The translations under genes were made by a program, and so were the position numbers. From positions 54,579 through 118,578 of the forward strand of contig CANRIR010000001.1 of assembly GCA_947630735.1 (NCBI GenBank): a stretch of DNA of 64,000 bases. The letters are read 5' to 3'. How positions within the stretch are numbered: the first letter of the stretch is position 1; each line of letters begins with the position of its first letter. The notes under the pieces were generated by a model that was given only the letters and a program-made list of their open reading frames with translations, ran no database searches and had not been told where the DNA came from. The DNA comes from an uncultured Marvinbryantia sp. GTDB lineage: Bacteria > Bacillota > Clostridia > Lachnospirales > Lachnospiraceae. Shown here in pieces: positions 32,904 through 41,690 of this stretch.

Positions 32904-32958
32904 TTAAAATAAGATGGAAATTTAAAGTAGATAGAGTGGAAGACGAGGAGGTATGACG

Positions 32959-35085
32959 ATGAGAAAGGAGCAGAATTACAAATGGGACGGCATCAGCCTG
33001 GGCGTCTGCTATTATCCGGAGCACTGGGATCCGTCCATATGGCGCGAGGATCTGCGCAGGATGAAGGCGAACGGCATCGGCACGGTGCGCATCGGCGAAT
33101 TTGCCTGGAGCAAGGTGGAGCCGCGGGAGGGCGAGTTCACCTACGAATTTTTTGATTCCTTCCTGGAGCTGGCGCAGGAGGAGCAGATGAAGGTCATCTT
33201 CGGCACGCCCACGGCCACGCCGCCCGCATGGCTGACGGAGAAATATCCGGAGGTGCTGAACTGCCGCAAGGACGGCGCGCCGCTGCACCACGGCATGCGG
33301 CGGCACTACAACTACAATTCCCCCAAATATCAGGAACTGAGCGCGCGCATTGTGGAGAAGATCGCGCAGCATTACGCCGGGCACCCCTGCGTGGTCGGCT
33401 GGCAGATCGACAACGAGTTCAACTGCGAGGAGAACGAGTTTTATTCCAAGAGCGACGACGACGCTTTCCGCGCATTCCTGATGGAGAAATACACTACCCT
33501 GGACGCTCTGAACGAAAACTGGGGCACGGCGTTCTGGAACCAGACCTACACCGACTGGCGGGAGGTGCACATTCCCCGGACCACCATCTCGGACGACTGC
33601 AATCCGCACCAGAAGCTGGACTACATCCGCTTCATCTCGCAGAGCACCATCCGGTTCTGCAAAATGCAGAGCGAGATCCTGAGAAAATACAAAAAACCGG
33701 GAGATTTCATCACCACCAACGGCCTGTTCGGGCACCTGGACAACCATCGGATGATGGACGAGTGCCTGGACGTGTACACTTACGATTCCTACCCGAACTT
33801 TGCGTTCGCCCTGGGCGAGGATCCCAAAGACCCGGACAACCTGAACGACCGCAGATGGAGCCGCAACCTCAGTGAGACGCGCTCCGTCTGCCGCCACTTT
33901 GGGATCATGGAGCAGCAGTCGGGCGCGAACGGCTGGGTGAGCAAAATGGAAGCGCCCGCGCCAAAGCCGGGGCAGATGATGCTGTGGGCCATGCAGAGCA
34001 TCGCGCACGGGGCGGACTACGTGAGCTTTTTCCGCTGGCGCACCGCCAATATGGGCACGGAGATGTACTGGCACGGCATCCTGGATTACGACAGCCGCGA
34101 CAACCGCAAGCTGGAGGAGGTAAACCGTATCTGGCGCAGGACTCAGGCCATCAGCGCCGCGGGCGGGGCCGCTTACGTGGCGTCCTTCGGCCTTTTGAAG
34201 GACTACGATAACCTCTGGGACACGGAGGCGGACGTCTGGCACGGCAGGCTGGCCTGGCAGAGCGAGCAGGGGATCTTCGCGGCGGCGCAGCTTTCGCACA
34301 CGCCCATGGACATGGTCTACCTGACCGACAGCCTGGAGGCGCGGGAGCTGGAAAAATACCGGGTGCTGGTCTATCCCCATCCGGTCATCCTGGATGAGCG
34401 AAGGGCCGCCCTCTTAAAACAGTATGTGGAGAGCGGCGGGACCCTCATCATCGGGGCGAGGGCAGGCCAGAAGGAGATTTGCGGCCGCTGCGCGTCCGCG
34501 CCCATGCCGGGGCCGCTGGCGGATCTCACCGGCACGGACGTGCGGGAGTTTACCCTGATCGGGCCCGCGGACGACGCCTCCGTGATGGAGTGGGACGGCA
34601 AAACTTTGGAGGCCGGCATATTCAGCGATGTGCTCGCCCTGCGGGACGGACAGGACGGCGCATCCCCGGTGCAGGCAGAAAGCGGCGGCACATTGCCCGG
34701 GAGCGGGCGATCCAGGGTGCTGGCGGTGTACGGCTCCAACTATTACAAGGGCGAACCGGCGCTGATCGAGACCAGAGCCGGAAAAGGGCGCGTGCTGCAC
34801 TTCGGCGGCACCTTTACGCGGCAGAACGCGCTGGCGTTTTTAGAGTACACAAAGGCCGCGTCGCCCTGGAGCAGTGTGGTGCAGCTCCCGGAGGACTGTG
34901 AGCTGGCCGTGCGCGCAAAGGGCAGCCGCAGGTACCTGTTCGTGCTGAACTACACGAAAGAGAACCGTGTGATCCGGCTCGAGCGGGTCATGACCGACCT
35001 GGACACCGCGCATGAGGTGCAAGGAGAGGTCACGCTGCCGCCGTACGGGACGAAAGTGTACGAGTGGGAAGAACAGGAGGCGTAA
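32959..35085 (+). CDS. Beta-galactosidase, GH42
   Basis: A 708-aa cytosolic galactosidase. The barrel begins LGVCYYPEHWDPSIW; the acid/base Glu153 is in QIDNEFN and the nucleophile Glu318 in MEQQSGANGW, both as expected for GH42. A trimerisation (flavodoxin-like) domain follows from about 395 and a small beta domain at the end. ATG 32959 is chosen because GGAGG sits seven bases upstream; the in-frame ATG 32953 is only one base from it. A short Gly/Ser/Ala-rich insertion near residue 570 (DGQDGASPVQAESGG) looks like a loop extension. The Nudix gene follows immediately. It probably acts on imported galactosides. Confidence 0.93.
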   Translation: MRKEQNYKWDGISLGVCYYPEHWDPSIWREDLRRMKANGIGTVRIGEFAWSKVEPREGEFTYEFFDSFLELAQEEQMKVIFGTPTATPPAWLTEKYPEVLNCRKDGAPLHHGMRRHYNYNSPKYQELSARIVEKIAQHYAGHPCVVGWQIDNEFNCEENEFYSKSDDDAFRAFLMEKYTTLDALNENWGTAFWNQTYTDWREVHIPRTTISDDCNPHQKLDYIRFISQSTIRFCKMQSEILRKYKKPGDFITTNGLFGHLDNHRMMDECLDVYTYDSYPNFAFALGEDPKDPDNLNDRRWSRNLSETRSVCRHFGIMEQQSGANGWVSKMEAPAPKPGQMMLWAMQSIAHGADYVSFFRWRTANMGTEMYWHGILDYDSRDNRKLEEVNRIWRRTQAISAAGGAAYVASFGLLKDYDNLWDTEADVWHGRLAWQSEQGIFAAAQLSHTPMDMVYLTDSLEARELEKYRVLVYPHPVILDERRAALLKQYVESGGTLIIGARAGQKEICGRCASAPMPGPLADLTGTDVREFTLIGPADDASVMEWDGKTLEAGIFSDVLALRDGQDGASPVQAESGGTLPGSGRSRVLAVYGSNYYKGEPALIETRAGKGRVLHFGGTFTRQNALAFLEYTKAASPWSSVVQLPEDCELAVRAKGSRRYLFVLNYTKENRVIRLERVMTDLDTAHEVQGEVTLPPYGTKVYEWEEQEA

Positions 35086-35088
35086 GTG

Positions 35089-35742
35089 ATGGACGGGCAG
35101 GACAAAAGATACGACAAAGAGGCGGGCGGCGGCAGGATCCGCCGGATCGATAAGATGACGGACAACCGGTTTTTAAATCTGTACGACCTGACGGCCAGGC
35201 GGCGGGACGGGGAGACGTTCCACTATTATGTGGCCTCCCGGCGTCCGATGAGGGAGCTGCAGTGCGTCACGAGAGAAAACACGCCGGACGGGGTGATGAT
35301 CTACGCCGTCTGCCGGGAGGATCCGGAGAAGGTGGTGCTCATCCGGCAGTACCGCTATCCCCTGGGAGATTATGTGTATGAGATGCCGGCGGGCCTTGTG
35401 GATCCCGGTGAGGATATCGCGCGCACGGCCGTGCGGGAATTTTGGGAGGAGACGGGCATGGAGCTAACCCTCTGTGACGAGGGCGACGCCGCCCTGCGCA
35501 GGCCGTTTTATACCACGGTGGGGCTGACGGACGAGGCGGTGAGCATCGTGTACGGCTACGCGTCCGGCAGGCCGGACGGACGCCACCGGGAGGCCACGGA
35601 GGACATGGAAGTGATCCTGGCGGACCGCCGGGAGGCGAAGCGCATCCTGCGGACGGAAAAGGTGGCGGTCAAGTGCGCCCAGTCGCTGGTGCAGTTCCTG
35701 CACGCGGATCCCCAGGATCCCTTCGCGTTCCTGGAGCTGTGA
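35089..35742 (+). CDS. Nudix hydrolase (ADP-ribose pyrophosphatase-like)
   Basis: A 217-aa hydrolase of nucleoside-diphosphate compounds. The complete Nudix box is present: GLVDPGEDIARTAVREFWEE followed by TGM, at about residues 104-126. The preceding strand pattern (VVLIRQYRYPLGDYVYEMPAG) is characteristic of the ADP-sugar pyrophosphatase branch. GTG 35086 and ATG 35089 are both possible; GGAGG spacing favours ATG. It begins three bases after the GH42 stop and is co-transcribed with it. An ADP-ribose or ADP-sugar substrate is likely, not proven. Confidence 0.88.
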   Translation: MDGQDKRYDKEAGGGRIRRIDKMTDNRFLNLYDLTARRRDGETFHYYVASRRPMRELQCVTRENTPDGVMIYAVCREDPEKVVLIRQYRYPLGDYVYEMPAGLVDPGEDIARTAVREFWEETGMELTLCDEGDAALRRPFYTTVGLTDEAVSIVYGYASGRPDGRHREATEDMEVILADRREAKRILRTEKVAVKCAQSLVQFLHADPQDPFAFLEL

Positions 35743-35828
35743 CGGCGCGGCCCGGAATCTGTCTAATATGCATAAGAAAACTCCCTTTTGCAGAGCGTTT
35801 TTGTCCAAAAAGCCAGAATTGTGCTAGG

Positions 35829-35861
35829 AATCTCAAAAATTTACTGTATGAGATTTTTGAG
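35829..35861. promoter_or_regulatory. Overlapping inverted repeats before the TRAP operon
   Basis: AATCTCA (35829-35835) pairs with TGAGATT (35849-35855), and CTCAAAAA (35832-35839) can instead pair with TTTTTGAG (35854-35861). The two hairpins exclude each other. This could be a terminator of the Nudix gene or an operator; a promoter nearby is not clear. Confidence 0.4.
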
Positions 35862-35927
35862 GCAGCTAGTATACTGAATTTATAGATACGTGAACAAAAA
35901 CACTACACAACAGAAGGGAGAAAAAAC

Positions 35928-36923
35928 ATGAAAAAGAAACTTTTATCTGTGCTCCTGGGAGCGGCAATGGTTCTGTCCATGGGTACATTAGCGGCAGCAG
36001 AAGACACGCCGGTTACGCTGGTCTACGCGGAGGTGAACCCGCTGGATACCATCGTGGGCAAGATGGCTACCGATTTCAAGGAGAAAGTGGAAGAGCTCTC
36101 CGGCGGTTCCGTCACGATCGATATTCAGGCCAGCGGCGTGCTGGGTTCTGAGAACGACGTGCTGGACACCATGCTGGGCGGCGGCGGAACGATCGATATG
36201 TCCCGCATCTCCGCGTTCGCTCTGACCAGCTACGGCGGACAGAAGTCCATGCTGCTGTCTCTGCCGTACACCTTTGTGAGCCGCGATCATTTCTGGAACT
36301 TCGCCACATCCGATCTGGCGCAGGAATTCCTGCTTGAGCCGGTGGAGAACGGCAGCGGCGTCCGCGGCCTCTGGTATGGCGAGGAAGGTTTCCGTCATTT
36401 CTTTACAGTCAATGAGATCTCCGGTATGGAGGACCTGGCAGGCATGAAGCTGCGCGTGTCCAACGACCCGGTTATGAACGGCCTGGTAGAGTCTCTGGGC
36501 GCGTCTCCCACCGTGGTATCCTTCGGCGAGCTGTATTCGGCTCTGCAGACGGGTGTTGTGGACGGCGCGGAACAGCCCATCGCAAACTACAAGTCCAACG
36601 CGTTCCCGGAGGTTGCTCCGAACCTGATCCTGGATGCCCACACCCTGGGCGCCGTGCAGGTGATCATCACGGAAGATGCCTGGAACAAGCTGAGCGAGAA
36701 CCAGCAGAACGCGATCATGGAAGCGGGCGCATACGCATCCCAGCTGAACCGCGAAGGTTCCCAGGCTGCGGAGGACGAAGTGCTTGAGCAGCTGAAAGCG
36801 GACGGCGTGAATGTGATCGATGTGGATGACGTTACTCCGTGGCAGGAAGCGGTTAAGGGCGTGATCGAGGAGAACACGAAGGGTCTGGAAGATCTTTATC
36901 AGCAGATCCTGGATATGCAGTAA
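35928..36923 (+). CDS. dctP: TRAP transporter substrate-binding protein, DctP family
   Basis: A 331-aa extracytoplasmic binding protein. Signal peptide of about 25 residues (KKKLLSVLLGAAMVLSMG, cleavage near AAAED), no lipobox Cys. Family features: the ligand-contact Arg in GMKLRVSN, which normally binds a carboxylate, and LYSALQTGVVDGAEQP. AGAAGGGAG precedes ATG 35928. It is followed by a stable hairpin and then the two membrane subunits. The ligand is probably an organic acid or acidic sugar; the KdgF-like cupin at the operon end favours a uronate. Confidence 0.92.
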   Translation: MKKKLLSVLLGAAMVLSMGTLAAAEDTPVTLVYAEVNPLDTIVGKMATDFKEKVEELSGGSVTIDIQASGVLGSENDVLDTMLGGGGTIDMSRISAFALTSYGGQKSMLLSLPYTFVSRDHFWNFATSDLAQEFLLEPVENGSGVRGLWYGEEGFRHFFTVNEISGMEDLAGMKLRVSNDPVMNGLVESLGASPTVVSFGELYSALQTGVVDGAEQPIANYKSNAFPEVAPNLILDAHTLGAVQVIITEDAWNKLSENQQNAIMEAGAYASQLNREGSQAAEDEVLEQLKADGVNVIDVDDVTPWQEAVKGVIEENTKGLEDLYQQILDMQ

Positions 36924-36966
36924 GCCGGACATTCTGTGCAGGATGGCATAAGATGGCTGAATGCAG

Positions 36967-36993
36967 GGCGCAGCGGGGTTGGCCCGCTGCGCC
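36967..36993 (+). promoter_or_regulatory. Intercistronic hairpin between dctP and dctQ
   Basis: Eleven-pair stem GGCGCAGCGGG/CCCGCTGCGCC with a five-base loop and no T run. Such hairpins commonly stabilise the binding-protein mRNA and give it higher expression than the permeases. Confidence 0.6.
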
Positions 36994-37051
36994 TGTTTAT
37001 GATAGGAAGGCGGTCCGCCCGCGCGGCCGGACTGCAAAAAGGAGGATAAAG

Positions 37052-37582
37052 ATGACCGGTATTTTTCAAAAGATTGATAAGATCAAGCCGCTGTATGACG
37101 TCATCTATAAAATAGACCTGTTTATCTGCAAGCTGCTGCTGATCGCGGATATTTTGATCACCAGCATGGCGGTTGCGGGGCGTTACATCCCGTTTATCCC
37201 GGATCCGGCGTGGAGCGAGGAAGTGGTCCTCACGCTGATGTCCTACATGGCGGTGCTCTCCGCGGCCCTGGCAATCCGCAGGGGCGCGCACATCCGCATG
37301 ACGGCGTTTGACCGCTATCTGCCGAAAAAGGTGCTGCTCGTGCTGGATTTCCTGGCGGATCTGCTGGTCATGGTGCTGGCGGTGGTCATGGTGGTGGTGG
37401 GCTGGCGGTACGCTTCCAACCTGGGCGCAAAGGGCACCTATGTGAGCATGCCCTGGCTGTCCCGGTTCTGGATGTACGCACCCATTCCCCTGGCGGGCGT
37501 GTTTATGATCTTTTTTGAGCTGGAAGTGCTCTATAACCACCTTAAAAAACTGGTGCTCGGAGAGGAGGCGGAAAACGCATGA
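37052..37582 (+). CDS. dctQ: TRAP transporter small permease, DctQ family
   Basis: A 176-aa membrane subunit with four hydrophobic segments (about residues 25-50, 60-80, 98-125, 140-160) and the family pattern WSEEVVLTLMSYMAVLSAALAIRRGAHIRM. ATG 37052 has AAAGGAGG upstream; an in-frame extension to 36953 would cover the hairpin and is rejected. It overlaps dctM by four bases (ATGA). It pairs with DctM to form the sodium-coupled transporter. Confidence 0.92.
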   Translation: MTGIFQKIDKIKPLYDVIYKIDLFICKLLLIADILITSMAVAGRYIPFIPDPAWSEEVVLTLMSYMAVLSAALAIRRGAHIRMTAFDRYLPKKVLLVLDFLADLLVMVLAVVMVVVGWRYASNLGAKGTYVSMPWLSRFWMYAPIPLAGVFMIFFELEVLYNHLKKLVLGEEAENA

Positions 37583-38871
37583 CGGTAAATACTGGCGCTA
37601 TTTTGGTTTTGCTGCTCACATTTCTGGTAATGATCCTGCTGAGGTTCCCCATCGCCTACGCGGTGGCGCTGTCCTCCATGTTCTGCCTGCTGTACCAGGG
37701 GCTTCCCCTGAACGCCATCTGTCAGCAGATGGTAAAGGGCATCAGTTCCTTCAGCCTCATGGCGGTTCCGTTTTTCATCACGATGGGCTGCCTCATGGGC
37801 ACGGGCGGCATCTCGGAGAAACTCATCGCCCTGGCAAATGCCTGCGTGGGCTGGATGACCGGCGGCATGGCCATGGTAAACATTGTGGCGTCCTACTTCT
37901 TCGGCGGGATCTCCGGTTCCGCGTCGGCGGACACCGCGTCCCTGGGAAGCATCCTCATCCCCATGATGGTGGATCAGGGCTATGACGGCGATTTTTCCAC
38001 GGCGGTCACCATCACGTCCTCCTGCGAGGGGCTTCTGGTCCCGCCCAGCCACAACATGGTTATCTACGCCATGTCCGCGGGCGGTGTGTCCGTGGGAAGC
38101 CTGTTTCTGGCGGGCTATATTCCGGGCGCGCTCCTGGCGTTTTCCCTGATGGTGGGTTCCTACATCATCTCCAAGAGGCGGCATTACCCCAAGGGAGAAA
38201 AATTCAGTCTGAAGAATCTGCTCAAGCAGTTTTCCGTTTCCTTCTGGGCGCTGGCAGCCATCATCATCGTGGTGGTGGGCGTTGTGGGCGGCTGGTTCAC
38301 GGCGACGGAGTCCGCGGCCATCGCGGTTATTTACAGTCTGATCGTCAGTGTGTTCATCTACAAAGGCCTGGACTGGAAGGGCGTGTGGAAGGTTCTGGAG
38401 CAGTGTGTGGACACCTTGTCCATCGTGCTGATCCTCATATCCACGTCCAGCATTTTCGGCTACTGCCTGACCACCCTGCATGTGCCGGATCTTGCGGCGA
38501 ACGCCATCATCGGCATCACGGACAACCCGATCATCCTGGCGCTTCTGCTGAACGCGATCCTGCTGTTTCTGGGCTGTATCATGGACATGGCTCCCATCAT
38601 TCTGATCGCCACGCCCATCTTGCTACCCATCGCGACATCCATCGGCATCAACCCCATCCAGTTCGGCATCATGATGGTGCTCAACTGCGGCATCGGCCTT
38701 TTGACGCCGCCGGTGGGAGCCGTGCTGTTTATCGGCTCCGCCGTTGCGAAGATGCCCATGGAGAAGGTGGTAAAGGCAACCCTGCCGTTCTATCTGTGCA
38801 TGATCCTTGTGCTGATGCTCATTACCTTTGTGCCGGCAGTCAGCCTGTTTCTGCCGAACATGCTCATGTAA
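37579..38871 (+). CDS. dctM: TRAP transporter large permease, DctM family
   Basis: A 430-aa transport subunit with about twelve membrane segments. Family motifs include FFITMGCLMGTGGISEKL, the GGISGSASADTASLGSILIP stretch and NCGIGLLTPPVGAVLFI. It starts within the dctQ stop (ATGA overlap), which indicates translational coupling. It moves the substrate delivered by DctP using a sodium gradient. Confidence 0.94.
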   Translation: MTVNTGAILVLLLTFLVMILLRFPIAYAVALSSMFCLLYQGLPLNAICQQMVKGISSFSLMAVPFFITMGCLMGTGGISEKLIALANACVGWMTGGMAMVNIVASYFFGGISGSASADTASLGSILIPMMVDQGYDGDFSTAVTITSSCEGLLVPPSHNMVIYAMSAGGVSVGSLFLAGYIPGALLAFSLMVGSYIISKRRHYPKGEKFSLKNLLKQFSVSFWALAAIIIVVVGVVGGWFTATESAAIAVIYSLIVSVFIYKGLDWKGVWKVLEQCVDTLSIVLILISTSSIFGYCLTTLHVPDLAANAIIGITDNPIILALLLNAILLFLGCIMDMAPIILIATPILLPIATSIGINPIQFGIMMVLNCGIGLLTPPVGAVLFIGSAVAKMPMEKVVKATLPFYLCMILVLMLITFVPAVSLFLPNMLM

Positions 38872-38887
38872 TATCAGGAGGCGCGCT

Positions 38888-39352
38888 TTGAGATATAAAT
38901 TCAGATGCGACGTCACGGCCGCGGATCTGTGGCGACTCTCCATGCACCGCATTTATCATTCGATGGTGGGCGTATGCAGCGTCGTCTTTGCGGTTTCCGC
39001 CATTGCGCTGACCGCCCGTTTCTGGGCTGTCAGCACTCTGCCGGTAAAACTTCTTCTGATCGCGGCGTGCCTTTTGGTGCCGGTCCTGCAGCCGGTGGGA
39101 GTGTATATCCGCTCCCGCGGGCAGCAGGCCCAGCTCCCCAAAAATATGGAGCTGTGGTTCGGCGATTCGGAGATCTATGTGCAGGCGGACGGGAAGACCG
39201 ACCACGTCAGCTGGAAAAAAATAGCCCGTGTGATCAGGGAGAAAAACATGATCCTTCTTCTCCTTGCGGACGGCCGCGGCTACATGCTGACGAACCGGGA
39301 GCTCGGGGAAGAAAAAGAGGAGTTTTACCGGTACCTGGCGTCACAGATATAA
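38888..39352 (+). CDS. YcxB-like membrane protein
   Basis: A 154-aa protein with two adjacent membrane segments (about 22-42 and 48-68) and a C-terminal YcxB-like domain (MELWFGDSEIYVQADGK, then VSWKKIARVIREKNMILLLL and GYMLTNREL). The start is TTG 38888 with CAGGAGG upstream; an in-frame ORF begins earlier inside dctM and is rejected. Function is unknown. Its location between transporter and histidine kinase suggests it belongs to the same operon; a role there is not known. Confidence 0.75.
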   Translation: MRYKFRCDVTAADLWRLSMHRIYHSMVGVCSVVFAVSAIALTARFWAVSTLPVKLLLIAACLLVPVLQPVGVYIRSRGQQAQLPKNMELWFGDSEIYVQADGKTDHVSWKKIARVIREKNMILLLLADGRGYMLTNRELGEEKEEFYRYLASQI

Positions 39353-39404
39353 AAAGAGAAAAGCGGCGGATAGGAAAAAAGAATATCTGCGGGAGGAACC
39401 TGCC

Positions 39405-40886
39405 GTGCGGAAAAAGATCGCGCGGGCCTGGCAGGCCCTGGCCATCCGAAATAAAATAGCACTGTTCATCAGCGGAACTCTGCTGATCATCCTGCTGTCC
39501 TGCATTCTGGACGTGCTGGTGATCCGGTTTTCCATGGTGGACTTTTCGCGCATTTTACAGGTAAATTCCAGAAACAGCAACCTGGTGCAGAACCTGGAGC
39601 GGGAGATCGAGTCCTTTGCGTCGTTCGTCCGCAACCCGGACACCGAAAAGAAGGCTGAGATGGAGGATGCCATCGCGCAGACGCGGGCGAGCGTGCAGAA
39701 CCTGCCCATGGACTATCTGGCGGCGGGGCCGGAGCTCTACGCGAAGACCTGGGCCATCAAAAACAGCCACGGGGTCTACGAGACGAGGCGCGACGGCATT
39801 CTGCGGATGGGCGAGGAAGACCCCGCATACATCAGCAGCCTGTACGAGGTGTATGACATGCAGAAGTATCTGCTGGAATATGCCAACGACCTGATGATCG
39901 GGAGCATGGAGGCCGGAAACCGCACGTACCACGCGAAATATTTCTGGATGATCGGGATTCCCCTCGTCGCCATCGCGCTGATCCTGCTGGACTTTCTGAT
40001 GGTGCTGGAGCTGGCCGGCATGATGAACCACGCCATCACGCATCCGGTGCTGGAGCTTGCGGACGCTTCCCGCAAGATCGCGGCGAATGATTTTTATATT
40101 GAAGATGTGAAGGTGGACAATCAGGACGAGCTGGGCGAGCTGGTGGCGGCTTTCAACAAGATGAAAGAGGCCATGGGCCGGTATGTGCAGGCCCAGGAGG
40201 AGAACCGCGAGGCGCAGGAAAAGCTGCACGAAAAAGAGGTGGAGCGGCTGGAGATGGAGCGCCGCCTGGAGAGCGCCAAGGTAAAGATCATGATGAACCA
40301 GATTGACCCGCATTTTCTGTTCAACACCCTGAATGTGATCAGCGGGATGGCGGACCTGGAGGAGGCGGACATCACGGAGAAGATGATCAGGGCCCTGAGC
40401 GACCTGTTCCGCTACAACCTGAAGAACGACCAGCCCGCGGTGCCCCTGGAACGCGAGCTGAAGGTGGTGGAGGACTATATGTACCTGCAGCACATGCGGT
40501 TCGGGGCGCGCATTTCCTATAAGGTGGACTGCCGCGTGGACGCGAAGGCCGTTCTGGTTCCCTCGTTTCTCTTTCAGCCGCTGGTGGAAAATTCCATCAT
40601 ACACGGCCTTTCGCCCAAGGTGGAGGGCGGAAGGATTTTGATCCGCGCCTGGCAGCGGGGAAACCGCCTTACCATCACGGTGGCGGACAACGGCGTGGGC
40701 ATGGACAGCGCGGTGCGCGAGCGCCTTCTGGCGCAGCTCTCGGAGGATGGCGGCGAGGAGGGCATCGGGTTTTCCAACGTGGCAAAGCGGGTACTGGCCA
40801 TGTACCCCGACGGGGCGGTGGATCTGTTCAGCAGGCCCGGGCGGGGGACGGTCATCCGGATCTGTATGATTCGAAGGGAGGCGTAG
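39405..40886 (+). CDS. Sensor histidine kinase, YesM/LytS type
   Basis: A 493-aa membrane kinase. First membrane helix about residues 15-40, extracytoplasmic sensor region to about 180, second helix about 182-205, then a HAMP domain, a coiled coil rich in Glu/Arg, the His_kinase domain with phospho-acceptor His303 in DPHFLFNTLN, and an HATPase domain (VENSIIHGL, DNGVGM). GTG 39405 follows GGGAGG. The response-regulator gene comes three bases after. Placement in the TRAP operon suggests it controls the transporter in response to its substrate, perhaps via the binding protein encoded downstream. Confidence 0.93.
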   Translation: MRKKIARAWQALAIRNKIALFISGTLLIILLSCILDVLVIRFSMVDFSRILQVNSRNSNLVQNLEREIESFASFVRNPDTEKKAEMEDAIAQTRASVQNLPMDYLAAGPELYAKTWAIKNSHGVYETRRDGILRMGEEDPAYISSLYEVYDMQKYLLEYANDLMIGSMEAGNRTYHAKYFWMIGIPLVAIALILLDFLMVLELAGMMNHAITHPVLELADASRKIAANDFYIEDVKVDNQDELGELVAAFNKMKEAMGRYVQAQEENREAQEKLHEKEVERLEMERRLESAKVKIMMNQIDPHFLFNTLNVISGMADLEEADITEKMIRALSDLFRYNLKNDQPAVPLERELKVVEDYMYLQHMRFGARISYKVDCRVDAKAVLVPSFLFQPLVENSIIHGLSPKVEGGRILIRAWQRGNRLTITVADNGVGMDSAVRERLLAQLSEDGGEEGIGFSNVAKRVLAMYPDGAVDLFSRPGRGTVIRICMIRREA

Positions 40887-40889
40887 CTT

Positions 40890-41690
40890 TTGTTTCGTGT
40901 GCTGATAGCGGACGATGAGCCCATCGAGCGGATGGCCGTGTCCAGGAAGATACAGAAGCATTTTGCGGACCGCCTGGAGGTAGTGACGGCGGAGAACGGG
41001 GAGGATGCCGTGCGGCTGTTCGGGGAGGAACACTGCCATATCGCCATCCTGGACATCAACATGCCGGGCATGGACGGGCTGGACGCCGCCGAGAAGATCC
41101 GGGAGGCGGACAGTCTGTGCAGCATCATTTTTCTGACGGCGTTCGATGAGTTCACATACGCCAAGCGGGCTTTTTCCGTGCGCGCGCTGGACTATCTTTT
41201 AAAGCCGAGCTCGGACGAGGAGCTGATCGCCGTGCTGGAGGAGGCCATCAGCCTGGCCGGACACGACGGCAGCCGCAGGCGGATGCGCGCGCGCCAGGAG
41301 GGTGCGGCCCCGGCGGGCGAGCCGGAGGAGCGCGGCAGCGAGAATGTGCGCATCCAGGCGGTGGTGGAGACGATCCGCACATATATCGAAGAAAACTACA
41401 CACGGGATATTTCCCTGCAGGATGTGGCGGGCGCCCTGCACTATTCGGACGCCTATTTCAGCAAGATCTTCAAGCAGTGCTTCGGCAGGAACTTTACGGT
41501 GTATCTGGCGGAGTACCGGGTGGACGAGGCGAAGAAGCTCCTGACGGACATCTCGGTCAACATCAAGGATGTGGGCGTCCGCCTGGGCTTCCACGACGCC
41601 AACTATTTTTCGCGGGTGTTTAAGCGCGTTACCGGCGAGACGCCCAGCGAGTACCGCGAGCGCGCATTGGAGTTGGGGGTTGGGAAATGA
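40890..41690 (+). CDS. AraC-type response regulator, YesN family
   Basis: A 266-aa regulator: receiver domain (1-120) with acidic pocket Asp8/Asp9, phospho-acceptor Asp55 in ILDINMPGMDG and Lys near 105 (LLKPSS), a short linker, and two helix-turn-helix motifs of AraC/XylS type (about 160-262; ISLQDVAGALHYSDAYFSKIF and VGVRLGFHDANYFSRVFK). TTG 40890 is the likely start, with AAGGGAGG upstream. It overlaps the next gene by four bases. Cognate to the kinase immediately upstream. Confidence 0.93.
   Translation: MFRVLIADDEPIERMAVSRKIQKHFADRLEVVTAENGEDAVRLFGEEHCHIAILDINMPGMDGLDAAEKIREADSLCSIIFLTAFDEFTYAKRAFSVRALDYLLKPSSDEELIAVLEEAISLAGHDGSRRRMRARQEGAAPAGEPEERGSENVRIQAVVETIRTYIEENYTRDISLQDVAGALHYSDAYFSKIFKQCFGRNFTVYLAEYRVDEAKKLLTDISVNIKDVGVRLGFHDANYFSRVFKRVTGETPSEYRERALELGVGK

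Noticed and set aside
32757..32905. 37-bp repeats considered as a CRISPR array
   Set aside because: Units follow each other directly without unique spacers, and no cas gene is present.
32686..34380. Minus-strand ORF (564 aa) opposite the GH42 gene
   Set aside because: Antisense shadow; catalytic motifs are on the plus strand.
39555..41039. Minus-strand ORF (494 aa) opposite the histidine kinase
   Set aside because: Antisense shadow; kinase motifs are intact on the plus strand.
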